In this document: positions 26,358-35,417 of the stretch, one piece after another
Position numbering within the stretch: position 1 is the stretch's first letter
How the letters are laid out: each line of letters begins with the position of its first letter
Source of the DNA: Eubacterium sp. AF16-48
GTDB taxonomy: Bacteria; Bacillota; Clostridia; Lachnospirales; Lachnospiraceae
DNA length: 64,000 bases
NCBI RefSeq assembly: GCF_003479405.1
Contig: NZ_QUHB01000003.1
Location: 163,964-227,963 of the forward strand
Reading direction: 5' to 3'
Notes under the pieces: model-generated
The model's input: the letters and a program-made list of their open reading frames with translations, nothing else
Database searches by the model: none
Told to the model about the DNA's origin: nothing
Translations under genes and position numbers: made by a program

Positions 26358-26631
26358 TGATATGCTTTCTAAGCAGCTAAAAGATGATGAGTTCAGAAAA
26401 GAATATGAAGCTATTCAGCCAGAGATGGATGTCATAAGAGCTATCGTGGATGCTCGTACTTCTCAGAATATGACGCAGAAGGAGCTTGCAGAACGTACTG
26501 GTATTAACCAGGCAGACATCAGCAAGCTTGAGAATGGAACACGAAACCCTTCTGTTAATTTGCTTAAAAGATTAGCGGATGGTATGGGAATGGCTCTTAA
26601 GATTGAGTTTGTACCTAAACAGAAAGCGTGA
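26344..26631 (+). CDS. HigA-type XRE antitoxin
   Basis: 95 residues. Residues about 30-85 are a helix-turn-helix (NMTQKELAERTGINQADISKLENG) of the HigA type; the N-terminal 30 residues are helical and probably bind the toxin. It also should repress the operon. ATG overlaps the toxin gene and uses AAGGATG upstream. Confidence 0.9.
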   Translation: MRTFDDMLSKQLKDDEFRKEYEAIQPEMDVIRAIVDARTSQNMTQKELAERTGINQADISKLENGTRNPSVNLLKRLADGMGMALKIEFVPKQKA

Positions 26632-26726
26632 TTATATGACCTCACTGGATTGGTGTCTGGTGAGGTTATTTTTATAGGTTTTGAGTTATTTGAATAAAGT
26701 GATTATATATACAGAAAGGGGAAAAT

Positions 26727-29700
26727 ATGGATTTTTTTAATGAAATCATGAAGTTTGGTGATATATTTGAAAGTCAAGAAACGATAGATGAATTGAAGGA
26801 CATATCTGACGAGATAAAAAAGTATGATGTTTATGATGTCTTAGCAAGAATATCAGGCTTAAATTTAATGCCTCATAACCAAAATAAATCTGTTTTATTA
26901 GATTCCTTGATAGCAGGTATTATTTGTGAAGAGGAAAATACATACAATTCCACATATAAGATGAGTGCTGGAAAGTTTAAGAAATTAATAGGAAAAATAA
27001 ATGAAACTAATTTAGCATTGTCTATTGACCCGAATGAAAATGCTTTCTACCAGAATGTAATGTTGATGGATAATTATACGGTTTTTAATGGAATTGATAA
27101 TACACCCGCTTATAATCTTCAAATGCTTATAGATATATTGTTCAATTATGAAAATGACTTTCCTAAAGAATACAACCAGAAAATAGGAAGATTGATGATG
27201 CTTATATTGGGATTATCAGAGGAAATAGCTAGAAAAATAAGCATAAAGGAATGTGAAATAGCATCTGATGAAGGAAAGTATGTGGTGATACCAGATAGTG
27301 AAAAGGTCAAAGAATATGCGGAATGCGTTGTGTTTGATGAACAGAGAATACAGTTGTTTCTGAAAGATTATTCTGATTTACTAGAAGAAATAATTATGCC
27401 TTTCGGAAGTGGTAATGTGGGTTCAATGAATAATAGACCATTTTACAGTAAACCATTTGTGAGAAATTGCAGAGACAATACAATTATATTACTTAATGTT
27501 TCTCTATTACCAAATTTTCTTTTCTTTCAGGCATTAAAAATAGCTTCAGAGTTTGGAATAAAGGATAAGGTGATAAATAGATATAACAATTATGTATGGC
27601 GAGATTGCCGTAAGTCACTAGAAGCATTGGAACATCACAAAATAAAGGAGAGCATGCTTGGAATTGAGTTAATAAATAATGCATATTATAAAGAATGTAT
27701 CGTAAATGTGTATAATAATCAGTTAATGTTGACTGTTTTTGTATGTGATGATGCTTGTGACTATTCAGAAAGAACAATGCACTCAGAATATCCTGATGAA
27801 AAGCATACTTTGTTATTTGAGAAGAGAATGAAATATTTTTTTGAAAAAATGCAAGAAAATGCTATCGAAAGGAATGATATCTATTGTCTGTTGATAATTA
27901 GTGGATTTGGAAGAGGAATGGGACTAAGAGTAGCTAAAAATCCATCTAAATATAAGTCATTACAATTGAATCCATTTGAATTGCATTGTATAAGTGTCAA
28001 TGAACGAAAAAAAGAGAATTTTGTACCAAGATATATACGTGCAAAAGAGAAAGTAAGCACACAAATACCAAATTTATTTAGTGAGCTAAATGCTATCAGC
28101 ATATATACAAGTAATCAGTATTCATTTTATTTGAATGATGATTTTAATCCGTATAATACTACACTTTTGATTGCTCCAGGAGATTCCATTGATTATATTA
28201 ATCAGTCAATAAGGAATGAGGGGGCTGTATTGATTGATTCTTATGAAGATGGTTGGAAAACGAGAGTGGTCTTGTGTGATGAAATGAGAAATATGTACAC
28301 CGAAGAATGCATGATGGAGACAAAAAGGAGTACATTATGTATTCGTTATAATAACTGTATTATTTGGATTACATCTGGAGAAATAAAGGAAAAGGCAGAT
28401 GTTAATTTGAATTTTTCAATTATGGACACTATATCTTATTGGCTGGCAGAATGCAAAGATATTATTGAAGATATGGAACTATTGAATACATTATATCATT
28501 TTTCAATAATATTGGAGGGTGATAAGAAAGCCTATTATTATGCTCCAACTGAGGATATTACTGTATCAGATTTAATTCGTGTTGAAAAAAGAGGCAGACA
28601 TTATAATTTGGTATGGACACCTAAGGCATATAGTCAAATGAGTTGTAAGACGAATGCAAAGGAAAAAGAATTGTGCCAGATGCTTTTGGATATTTTAAAT
28701 AATAATGCATATGAGCCAGTTGCTTATGAGGATAGGTTAGATAAATTGTTTGATAATCCGATGAGGAGAAAAATATTTTCTTTGGATTTTCAGGATAAAC
28801 CATATTATAAACCAATATTGTTTACTGCGGATAGGATTGTTCGAGAAGAAGACGAGGATTATTTGCTTGATATAATAGGGAAATCTATATTACAAAGTAG
28901 TAAATGGACATATGGAGTTATTCCAGATGAGAAAAGAACAATGATTGCCAATGAAGTTGTAGGAATGTTATATAAAATGTTACAAGAAGAGATTGAGGTA
29001 TTAAGTTCACATCATTTGGTAGAAGCGATTTATTCCGATTTGGAAGAAGTTTTATACAAGCTAATGCTTGCAGAAAAGACTTATGCTTATGAGTTGTCAT
29101 GTTATCCTGAAAAAGAGGAACAATATATAACAGAATACAATAATTTGAATCGAGTATCATTAGCATTAAAATTCATGATGGAATACGTTGCTGCTAAACC
29201 GCCTAAAGGTGAGGTGACACTTGGTATAGGAAAATATGAATATATATTGGCAATATGCTCACTTATTATAGAGTGGGCATATAAGAATGACTTGTTTCAC
29301 TATAACATTTTTAATACGCCAGTTGAAATATTGAAATCGGACCGAATAGGAATGAAGCAGGATGAATTTTATACAATATATCAATATGGCGATAAATATA
29401 GAAGAGAACAGTTATATTATAAATCTTCTAGTGATTTTCATAAAAAATATATCATCAATCATGAAGATTATTCAGATTCTTTAGATATTGCTTTTCAGGC
29501 TGAGTATGGGTATTCTTTTACTCAATTTTGTAGGTTAATAATGGGGATGATAGAATATGGTAAGGAGAGAGAAGAGCAGGAAGTTTATATAGCACCTAAG
29601 GAAAAACTTATAGAATATATTGTTCAAATTGATGAGAAGCTATCTAATGAAATAGCAATAGCCATAATTAAGGATATTTCTTTGACTGAAAGAGATGATT

Positions 29701-30401
29701 TTTTGAAAGTGCCATCTGGGTTTAGGAAAGAAGATGTATATCCATGGCGATTTAATCGTGCATATTCTTTTAATAGGCGGCCAGTAATAATCAGAAACGA
29801 TATGATAATATGGGGTAATAGACAATTATATCATATGCTTATGTATGTGACAGACTTGATTTATGAGGGCAAAATATCAACAAAAAATGATAAGATGTGC
29901 ACTTTGATAGGACGAATTAGTGATGATAGGGGAAGAAAATTTAATAAATTAATTTCAGATATCTTGTCAGATATGGAAGTGTTTGTTATTGATTCGAATG
30001 TTGATAGGATTAATAAAAAGCCTGTGGCTGACAAGAATGGAAATACATTAGGAGACATTGATGTGCTAATAATAGATAATGAGATGCATCATATATATGT
30101 AGCAGAGGTAAAGGATTTTAATTTTTCTAGAAATCCTTATGAAATTCAGCTGGAGTATCAGAAAATGTTTGTTGATGGTAAAAAGAAATGCTATGCAACA
30201 AAGCATGCTAGAAGAGTAGACTGGGTTAAGGAACACCTGGAAGATTTAAAAATATACTATCAACTATCTGATGTTATATGGAATGTTTACGGATTATTCA
30301 TTGTAAGTGAGCCATTAATCAGTACGCAAGTATATCATCAAAAACTCGAAGTTGTATCTAGAGCAGAGTTAAGTGTGGAACGCATTAGAAGTATTAAATA
30401 A
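26727..30401 (+). CDS. Very large protein with C-terminal PD-(D/E)XK nuclease signature
   Basis: 1224 residues, unrecognised as a whole. The last 140 residues show a restriction-endonuclease-like core: RGRKFNKLI helix, then GDIDVLIID (Asp1110/Asp1112) and VAEVKDF (Glu1127, Lys1129), the D-x14-ExK spacing of the PD-(D/E)XK superfamily. The first 1,080 residues are helical with scattered Tyr and no NTP-binding P-loop or transmembrane helix that I can see. Strong ribosome binding site AAAGGGGAAA, own terminator after it, HigBA module before it. Such lone giant nucleases in islands are usually restriction or abortive-infection proteins, but this is inference. Confidence 0.75.
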   Translation: MDFFNEIMKFGDIFESQETIDELKDISDEIKKYDVYDVLARISGLNLMPHNQNKSVLLDSLIAGIICEEENTYNSTYKMSAGKFKKLIGKINETNLALSIDPNENAFYQNVMLMDNYTVFNGIDNTPAYNLQMLIDILFNYENDFPKEYNQKIGRLMMLILGLSEEIARKISIKECEIASDEGKYVVIPDSEKVKEYAECVVFDEQRIQLFLKDYSDLLEEIIMPFGSGNVGSMNNRPFYSKPFVRNCRDNTIILLNVSLLPNFLFFQALKIASEFGIKDKVINRYNNYVWRDCRKSLEALEHHKIKESMLGIELINNAYYKECIVNVYNNQLMLTVFVCDDACDYSERTMHSEYPDEKHTLLFEKRMKYFFEKMQENAIERNDIYCLLIISGFGRGMGLRVAKNPSKYKSLQLNPFELHCISVNERKKENFVPRYIRAKEKVSTQIPNLFSELNAISIYTSNQYSFYLNDDFNPYNTTLLIAPGDSIDYINQSIRNEGAVLIDSYEDGWKTRVVLCDEMRNMYTEECMMETKRSTLCIRYNNCIIWITSGEIKEKADVNLNFSIMDTISYWLAECKDIIEDMELLNTLYHFSIILEGDKKAYYYAPTEDITVSDLIRVEKRGRHYNLVWTPKAYSQMSCKTNAKEKELCQMLLDILNNNAYEPVAYEDRLDKLFDNPMRRKIFSLDFQDKPYYKPILFTADRIVREEDEDYLLDIIGKSILQSSKWTYGVIPDEKRTMIANEVVGMLYKMLQEEIEVLSSHHLVEAIYSDLEEVLYKLMLAEKTYAYELSCYPEKEEQYITEYNNLNRVSLALKFMMEYVAAKPPKGEVTLGIGKYEYILAICSLIIEWAYKNDLFHYNIFNTPVEILKSDRIGMKQDEFYTIYQYGDKYRREQLYYKSSSDFHKKYIINHEDYSDSLDIAFQAEYGYSFTQFCRLIMGMIEYGKEREEQEVYIAPKEKLIEYIVQIDEKLSNEIAIAIIKDISLTERDDFLKVPSGFRKEDVYPWRFNRAYSFNRRPVIIRNDMIIWGNRQLYHMLMYVTDLIYEGKISTKNDKMCTLIGRISDDRGRKFNKLISDILSDMEVFVIDSNVDRINKKPVADKNGNTLGDIDVLIIDNEMHHIYVAEVKDFNFSRNPYEIQLEYQKMFVDGKKKCYATKHARRVDWVKEHLEDLKIYYQLSDVIWNVYGLFIVSEPLISTQVYHQKLEVVSRAELSVERIRSIK

Positions 30402-30420
30402 TCCATCAAATTGCTAAATG

Positions 30421-30449
30421 TAAGAAGGTTGAAATACACCTTCTTTTTT
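30421..30449 (+). terminator. Terminator of the large nuclease gene
   Basis: AAGAAGGT and ACCTTCTT around a TGAAATAC loop followed by T6. The group II intron fragment begins immediately after the T-run. Confidence 0.8.
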
Positions 30450-30830
30450 AGTTTGCGCGCCATGGGCGCGCTCTAACGGGTGAAAGTCTCGAACACGCCC
30501 AGATAGTGGGAAGTGTATAGCTGAACAGCAAGGGTGTCCATCGTGAGATGGAATCTGAAGGAAGCTGTAAGCAAATCTCTGGTCCGACGGACAGAAATCA
30601 CATATAAGGCTAGGCTATGAGAGATAAGTTGGCTAAAAGCAACGAAGTCTAATAACTATCACTTTTGTAGTAGCAGAGTAAATGTGGCGGATATATGGAG
30701 AGAAAGAGCGTGCACCTTAAGCGTGGAGGTCTCACAGAGGTTCCATTAGCCTAGTAACAACGAACTGTGAGAAGTCAGCCGAGCCCATAGTAGTGAAGAA
30801 GTTTCTGTAATGGAAATGGAGCGAAGGGGG
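30450..30830 (+). ncRNA. 5' fragment of a group II intron (no reverse transcriptase)
   Basis: The stretch starting GCGCGCCATGGGCGCGC and running through GGGTGAAAGTCTCGAACACGC, CTGAAGGAAGC, GGTCCGACGGACAG and CTCACAGAGG to GCGAAGGGGG resembles the 5' ribozyme half (domains I to the start of IV) of clostridial group II introns as I remember them. The reverse transcriptase gene and domains V/VI that should follow are missing; the sequence changes to IS91-linked DNA. It sits directly behind a terminator hairpin, the insertion preference known for bacterial class C introns. No splicing is possible without domain V. Confidence 0.6.
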
Positions 30831-32030
30831 CTTCGCCATGACGTTGTTTATGAAGTTTTTTGTTTTGGTTTAGGTTAGCTGCACTATCTGACTATGGAGA
30901 AAGAATTATTATGAACATGGATTTATTCATATTTCATAACCTTTCGATATCGTTCAAATAGTGCAGTTTTTTTGTGGTAAACTTCTAAAACCAACATAGA
31001 AGTGCCACACTCGGAACAACAGAGAGGGTCGTATCCAAAAGAGAGCAGAATGGATTGTCGCCAGTCCTGAATAGAATGTAGGAAACATTGTTTTTCGGGG
31101 ATGTGGACAATGAGTTTTTGAATGAAGTTCAAAGCAGGAATGGTTTCAGTAACAGTTTTATTGTCTTCGTGTCTGGTGTAATGAAAGGTTACATTTTTGC
31201 CGTCATAAGTATCAATACGCGATGTGGCAATAACAGGTCTGCCGAGGTATCGGCTGATGTATTTAATGGTGATATCAGGAGTGCAAAGATTTGGCTTTGC
31301 ACGGACATAAAAGCCGTCAGCGTGTTTCGTGTACATTTCATTTTTGACTTTGCGAAAAGTCGGACCAATGCGGGAGGTAAGTCGTTCAAGCAGGACTTTG
31401 CGGAAAGCATTACGAGGGAAACTGTAATCAAAGTGTTTGACAGGACGCCAAGGAGTGATGTTACCAGCCCCACCCTCGGAGATGAGAGCGTGGATATGAG
31501 GATTCCATTTTAAATCACGCCCAAAAGTGTGAAGAATACAGATAAGCCCAGGAGTAAAGTTTTCGGTTTTATTCATTTTGGAAAACATGCGTAAGACAAC
31601 ATCACGAACAGAATGAAATAAACAATCTAAGAGAGTCCTGTCTTCGAGAAAATAAACGCGAAGTTCCGCTGGGATAGTGAAAACACAATGGCGATGAGCG
31701 CAAGAAACAAGCTTACAGGACATATGAAAAGAACGAAGCTGGTTGTATTTGTTTCCACAGGAAGGGCAAAAACGGCTTTTACAGCGAAAGGGAACAAATT
31801 TAAGATTTCCACAGTGAGGACAGCCATACATGGCACCACCGTAAGAAGGGTCACCACAATGAATCATCTTGTTGACATTTTCAATGACAGCAGGACGAGG
31901 ATGGAGTTCATAAATGATGTGTTCATAATAATCGGTAAAGATGGATTGTAATATATTCATAATAGAATTTTACAATAAAGAAGGAGATAAGAAAACCCCT
32001 TCCCCTCATGAATGAGGGGTTAGGGGAGTT
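30831..32030 (-). mobile_element. IS91-family rolling-circle element
   Basis: A transposase gene on the minus strand with flanking non-coding ends. On the right, a palindrome CCCCTCAT-GA-ATGAGGGG (32002-32019) is a plausible hairpin end. The left boundary is taken where the group II intron similarity stops. Both boundaries are approximate: IS91 elements have no inverted repeats and make no target duplication. Confidence 0.55.
30923..31960 (-). CDS. IS91-family transposase (HUH type), possibly internally deleted
   Basis: 345 residues. N-terminal zinc-binding region (YGCPHCG, CKSRFCPSCGNKYN), the HUH motif in WNPHIHALISEGG, and the Tyr-containing TIKYISRYLGRPVIA region. The C-terminus keeps LCCSECGTSMLVLEVYHK. 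Between HIPEKQCF (about residue 296) and LHSIQDWRQS related proteins, as I recall them, carry roughly 30 more residues (an RYYG-type segment), so this copy may have a small in-frame deletion. HUH transposases nick one strand and move by rolling circle. Confidence 0.85.
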   Translation of the reverse strand: MNILQSIFTDYYEHIIYELHPRPAVIENVNKMIHCGDPSYGGAMYGCPHCGNLKFVPFRCKSRFCPSCGNKYNQLRSFHMSCKLVSCAHRHCVFTIPAELRVYFLEDRTLLDCLFHSVRDVVLRMFSKMNKTENFTPGLICILHTFGRDLKWNPHIHALISEGGAGNITPWRPVKHFDYSFPRNAFRKVLLERLTSRIGPTFRKVKNEMYTKHADGFYVRAKPNLCTPDITIKYISRYLGRPVIATSRIDTYDGKNVTFHYTRHEDNKTVTETIPALNFIQKLIVHIPEKQCFLHSIQDWRQSILLSFGYDPLCCSECGTSMLVLEVYHKKTALFERYRKVMKYE

Positions 32031-32033
32031 GAG

Positions 32034-32053
32034 AGTGTCGCAGACACTTTTTT
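32034..32053 (+). terminator. Short terminator
   Basis: AGTGTC-GCA-GACACT followed by T6, at the right side of the IS91 element; it isolates the next operon. Confidence 0.6.
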
Positions 32054-32084
32054 ATTGTACCATGATGAAATGTTCACATTCGTG

Positions 32085-32093
32085 TGGTATAAT
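32085..32093 (+). promoter_or_regulatory. Extended -10 promoter
   Basis: TGGTATAAT: a TG two bases before a perfect TATAAT (32088-32093), with no clear -35. It stands 54 bases before the HTH gene that opens the six-gene operon. Confidence 0.5.
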
Positions 32094-32146
32094 AAATTGA
32101 ACTGATAGTGAAATCTAGTTGTACAGAAAGTGCTACGGTGAGTTAG

Positions 32147-32353
32147 ATGCTTAGAAATAATATTGAGATAGATGTAAAAGTTAAGTGCGTAGAAGAACAG
32201 ACCACTCAGGCAGAACTCGCTGAGAAGGTTGGCACATCTCCGTCATACGTGAATCGTCTTATCAAGAGTCCCGAAAAGATCGTAAATAAGACGTTTGTCC
32301 AGATGATGGAACAGCTCGGCTATGATATCGAGATTTCTTACATAAAGAGGTAA
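32147..32353 (+). CDS. Small XRE-type HTH protein
   Basis: 68 residues. HTH with TQAELAEKVGTSPSYVNRLIK. A short DNA-binding protein with no separate effector domain; probably the regulator of the operon that follows (gaps of 54, 26, 18, -4 and 20 bases). Confidence 0.8.
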   Translation: MLRNNIEIDVKVKCVEEQTTQAELAEKVGTSPSYVNRLIKSPEKIVNKTFVQMMEQLGYDIEISYIKR

Positions 32354-32407
32354 ATTCGCAAGAATTACATTCTCCATAATAGAAATATCGTGAAAGGATT
32401 ATTTGAC

Positions 32408-33400
32408 ATGGATGAAGATACAATTGTTATTCCACCTGAAGACGTGGAAGTAATTGATGCCTCTGAATATAAAGAGGAATTAAGTGAACATTTTGAACAG
32501 GTGCCCGAAGTAGCAAAAACGCTGCTTAAGGAAGCGAAGACTGCCTTCTCAAAAATTGAAAAGGCTCTTTATATTGCACCGACATTCATTAACGCAGTTA
32601 AGGCCGCGATACCGGATGTTACGTTACAAGCTGTACTGACGGATGAGCAGAAGCAGCAGATTGCCAAAGGTGCACTGAAACTGATGACCAAGAAAGACGG
32701 ATCCCTTATGGCGAATCTGATCAATCCTGAGACTAAAAAGATTGTGACGACTATTCCATTGAAATCAGTACAGATGGCTCCGGAAATGACTCAGGCAATG
32801 ACAAGTTTTTCTGCTCAAATGCAAATGGCACAGATTGCTGAGCAGATACAGGCGGTTCAGCTAGCGGTTGAAGAAGTAAGAATGGGTCAGGAGTATGATC
32901 GCTTGGCAACGGCTTATAGTTGTCAGCAGAAGCTACTTCAGGCAATGGAAATAAAGAATCCGGAACTAAAGGCAATGGCACTTATGCAACTTGCGTCCTC
33001 AGCAGAAGATAGCAGAAGTCTTCTCATGCTGAGCCAGAAGACAAATGTTGAGTTCATCACGAGTCAGCCAGAAAACTTCTTCCAGAAGATCTTATCAGGA
33101 GCTTCTACCGATAAGATTAATGGCAGAATGAGTGAGATCCGTGAAAGTTTGTGTGCGGTCAATATGGTGTCTTTTGCGGAAGCGATGGCATACCAGGAGC
33201 TTGGTGAGCATGAGGCAGCAAGAAAGAGCCTGACATATTATTCAAGCTTTATCGAAGATACCTATGTATCTGTTCCGGCATTGGTAGAGCGTCTTGATCT
33301 GATTGATCCAGCACCTGAAAATTATTGGTCAAAGACATTACCGGATATTAGTAAGAAGGTTCAGGCACTTCCGTATGTACCAGAACCAAAGCAGATTTAA
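32408..33400 (+). CDS. Helical protein of unknown function
   Basis: 330 residues from ATG 32408, which has AAAGGA nine bases upstream; a GTG at 32390 is less likely. Almost wholly helical, Gln/Met/Ala-rich (repeated AQMQMAQIAEQIQAVQ pattern, coiled-coil probability high around residues 130-165). No transmembrane segment. Not recognised. It is the second gene of the HTH-led operon. Confidence 0.7.
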   Translation: MDEDTIVIPPEDVEVIDASEYKEELSEHFEQVPEVAKTLLKEAKTAFSKIEKALYIAPTFINAVKAAIPDVTLQAVLTDEQKQQIAKGALKLMTKKDGSLMANLINPETKKIVTTIPLKSVQMAPEMTQAMTSFSAQMQMAQIAEQIQAVQLAVEEVRMGQEYDRLATAYSCQQKLLQAMEIKNPELKAMALMQLASSAEDSRSLLMLSQKTNVEFITSQPENFFQKILSGASTDKINGRMSEIRESLCAVNMVSFAEAMAYQELGEHEAARKSLTYYSSFIEDTYVSVPALVERLDLIDPAPENYWSKTLPDISKKVQALPYVPEPKQI

Positions 33401-33426
33401 AATAAAACTGGTCGGAGGAAAAGAAA

Positions 33427-33630
33427 ATGAGTAAGGAAGCAGAAATTCGAGTTTGCAAAAACAAGGAGTGCCAGAAGGTACTGCCGGCTGGTTACAAGCA
33501 TAAGTATTGTGAGGCATGTAGAAATAAGCATGCTGAAACGGCAAAGAATGTCCTGAAGGGACTAGGAGCTGGAGCTGCGACTGTTGCTGTTGTAGTAGTT
33601 ACAGGTGGAAAGATTAACCCAAAGAAATAG
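33427..33630 (+). CDS. Small zinc-ribbon membrane protein
   Basis: 67 residues. CKNKECQKVLPAGYKHKYCEAC in the first half is a four-Cys zinc site, followed by a Gly/Ala/Val helix (about 42-60) that may enter the membrane. Ribosome binding site GGAGGAAAAGAA. Function unknown. Confidence 0.65.
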   Translation: MSKEAEIRVCKNKECQKVLPAGYKHKYCEACRNKHAETAKNVLKGLGAGAATVAVVVVTGGKINPKK

Positions 33631-33648
33631 TGAAGGAGGAATAGAGAG

Positions 33649-34272
33649 ATGCGGTCTGTAAAAATAAACGTGCCGAATCCGTCCTCTGAACAGATAGAGT
33701 TTTATCTGCGGGCCTGGGATGAACTTGAAAACTATCATCTGCAGGAAGATGCACTGGATAAACTCTTTTTCCAGCTTTGCCCTGAGAATGTAGAGATGTC
33801 CGATATTCTATTAAAGGTTGCGGCACTTAATGATTTCTACAGCACGAATATCTTCTCTGTTTATCCTGTTGCAAAGCATATCTTGTCATTGGACATAGAT
33901 GCTCGTCTGGAGTCAGGAGATGTGACCCTTGTTTCAGATTTGCAGAAAGTAACAATCAACGGAGTGGAGAAGAAATTCTATTCATTCTCTACAAAGTATT
34001 GCAGTCACCATAAACCTCTTGAGTATCCTATTTATGATAGCTACGTAGAAAAGGTTTTGTGTTACTTCAGGGATAGAGATGGCTTCGCAAAGTTTAAAAC
34101 TCCAGAGCTTAAAGATTATGAAAAATTCAAGGGCACGCTAATTGACTTCAGGTCATTTTATGGTTTAGATCAGTATAACTTGAAAGAAATAGATAAATAT
34201 ATGTGGCAACTTGGAAAGGCGTATTTTCCTAAAAACTATGGAAAGAAAAAAATGCAGGAGGAGCAGAAATGA
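33649..34272 (+). CDS. Unknown protein, possibly OGG/HhH-like fold
   Basis: 207 residues. The central segment SFSTKYCSHHKPLEYPIYDSYV resembles a motif in helical proteins annotated as 8-oxoguanine glycosylase-fold proteins of defence islands; the last third (YEKFKGTLIDFRSFYGLDQYNLKEIDKYMW) is helical and aromatic. The catalytic Lys/Asp of true glycosylases cannot be located with confidence. Its stop overlaps the next start (ATGA). Confidence 0.6.
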   Translation: MRSVKINVPNPSSEQIEFYLRAWDELENYHLQEDALDKLFFQLCPENVEMSDILLKVAALNDFYSTNIFSVYPVAKHILSLDIDARLESGDVTLVSDLQKVTINGVEKKFYSFSTKYCSHHKPLEYPIYDSYVEKVLCYFRDRDGFAKFKTPELKDYEKFKGTLIDFRSFYGLDQYNLKEIDKYMWQLGKAYFPKNYGKKKMQEEQK

Positions 34273-34865
34273 GCTGGGAAGAAATGAGTACATCTCAAAC
34301 GGTCTGTCCTTGTGGTAAGGGATATATCACACAGAAGCATTATGGTGATGACTGGAACAGATTTAAAGATGGCCCGGTTGTTATTGAGTGTGAAGACTGT
34401 AAGAAAAAGTATAAAGTTGAAGAAGTGAACCATTACAGAATGCTGACTTCTGATGGATGTTGGAGCGAATATTTTCTGCTTCCTAAAGACTATCCAGAGT
34501 ATGATGGTCCAAGTGAAACTGCTACATACGGATCTTCAGCAAATCCTAATTGGGACTTTACTGGTTGGTTGATCCAGCATTTCACAGAAGCTGAATTAGA
34601 AGAAACGGAAGAGCAACTGCATGTTGTAAAGGCCAGTTCTAAGTTAACTGGAAATGCAGCGTATATTTGCAAGGAACACAAAAGCGCACTTAAGACTGTA
34701 AGAGTTAGTGCTATTCTTGCTTCAGTTGAAAGAGCGCTGTCTGCATATCCAGAATATGTTGGTAATAAGCAGCAGCGTGAAGAAATAAGGAAACAAGAGG
34801 AAATAGCACATGCAGATTATCATGAAGAAAAAGTAAAGCATCGAATTGCGATAAGACTAGATTGA
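34269..34865 (+). CDS. Zinc-ribbon protein, unknown
   Basis: 198 residues. N-terminal zinc ribbon (CPCGKGYI and CEDCKKKY, residues about 13-46), a middle part with many aromatics, and a basic helical C-terminus. ATG overlaps the preceding stop by four bases, so translation is coupled. Possibly a nucleic-acid-binding subunit. Confidence 0.65.
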   Translation: MSWEEMSTSQTVCPCGKGYITQKHYGDDWNRFKDGPVVIECEDCKKKYKVEEVNHYRMLTSDGCWSEYFLLPKDYPEYDGPSETATYGSSANPNWDFTGWLIQHFTEAELEETEEQLHVVKASSKLTGNAAYICKEHKSALKTVRVSAILASVERALSAYPEYVGNKQQREEIRKQEEIAHADYHEEKVKHRIAIRLD

Positions 34866-34885
34866 TGATAAGTTAGGAGAATAAA

Positions 34886-35395
34886 ATGATAGATAGTATT
34901 CAGGAAATACGAAAAGCCTTAGATAAGGATTGTTATCTTGCAGCACTGGCATTATCTTTAACATTGCCGGATATCTGTTCGCAGGTAGAGAATGCTGTAA
35001 TGGATGGAAATAGAACTCTCTATATTAATTGGTTCAACTCACATGCTGAATATGATGACTTCCATTTTCCGATGGCAGGATTTGAGACTCAGACTTTTGA
35101 TGGCGAGATGTGCTACTCACTAAGATGTAAGGTTTTGCATAATGGTAATACAGAAGTTACTAATCCGAAGTTAAAAGTACTTGTGGATAGTTTTGAATTA
35201 CTAAAACCTGACGATCAGGATTATAAACCTGGATACACATATATTAAAAAAACACAGCCGGATGGAACAGAAAAGGTGATTACCTGTATCGCAATTGATT
35301 ATTTATGCGAACGTCTCTGCAATATGGCAGAGCAGTTCTACAACGGCTGGTCTAATAAGCAGGATTTTGATGCCCACAAGATTTGGAGTAAATGA
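34886..35395 (+). CDS. Possible HEPN-like protein
   Basis: 169 residues. Begins with a helix pair (KDCYLAALALSLTLPDICSQ) and contains YSLRCKVLHNG, in which Arg80 and His85 give the RX4H spacing of HEPN ribonucleases and toxins. The remainder is alpha/beta with an aromatic C-terminal helix. HEPN proteins are common toxins in defence systems. The match is to a short motif only, so this is a suggestion. Last gene of the HTH-led operon; ribosome binding site AGGAGA. Confidence 0.55.
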   Translation: MIDSIQEIRKALDKDCYLAALALSLTLPDICSQVENAVMDGNRTLYINWFNSHAEYDDFHFPMAGFETQTFDGEMCYSLRCKVLHNGNTEVTNPKLKVLVDSFELLKPDDQDYKPGYTYIKKTQPDGTEKVITCIAIDYLCERLCNMAEQFYNGWSNKQDFDAHKIWSK

Positions 35396-35417
35396 GATGT
35401 TTCTATTAACGTCAAAA

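Noticed and set aside
31088..31513. 141-codon plus-strand frame over the IS91 transposase.
   Set aside because: Opposite strand carries the zinc, HUH and Tyr motifs in order.
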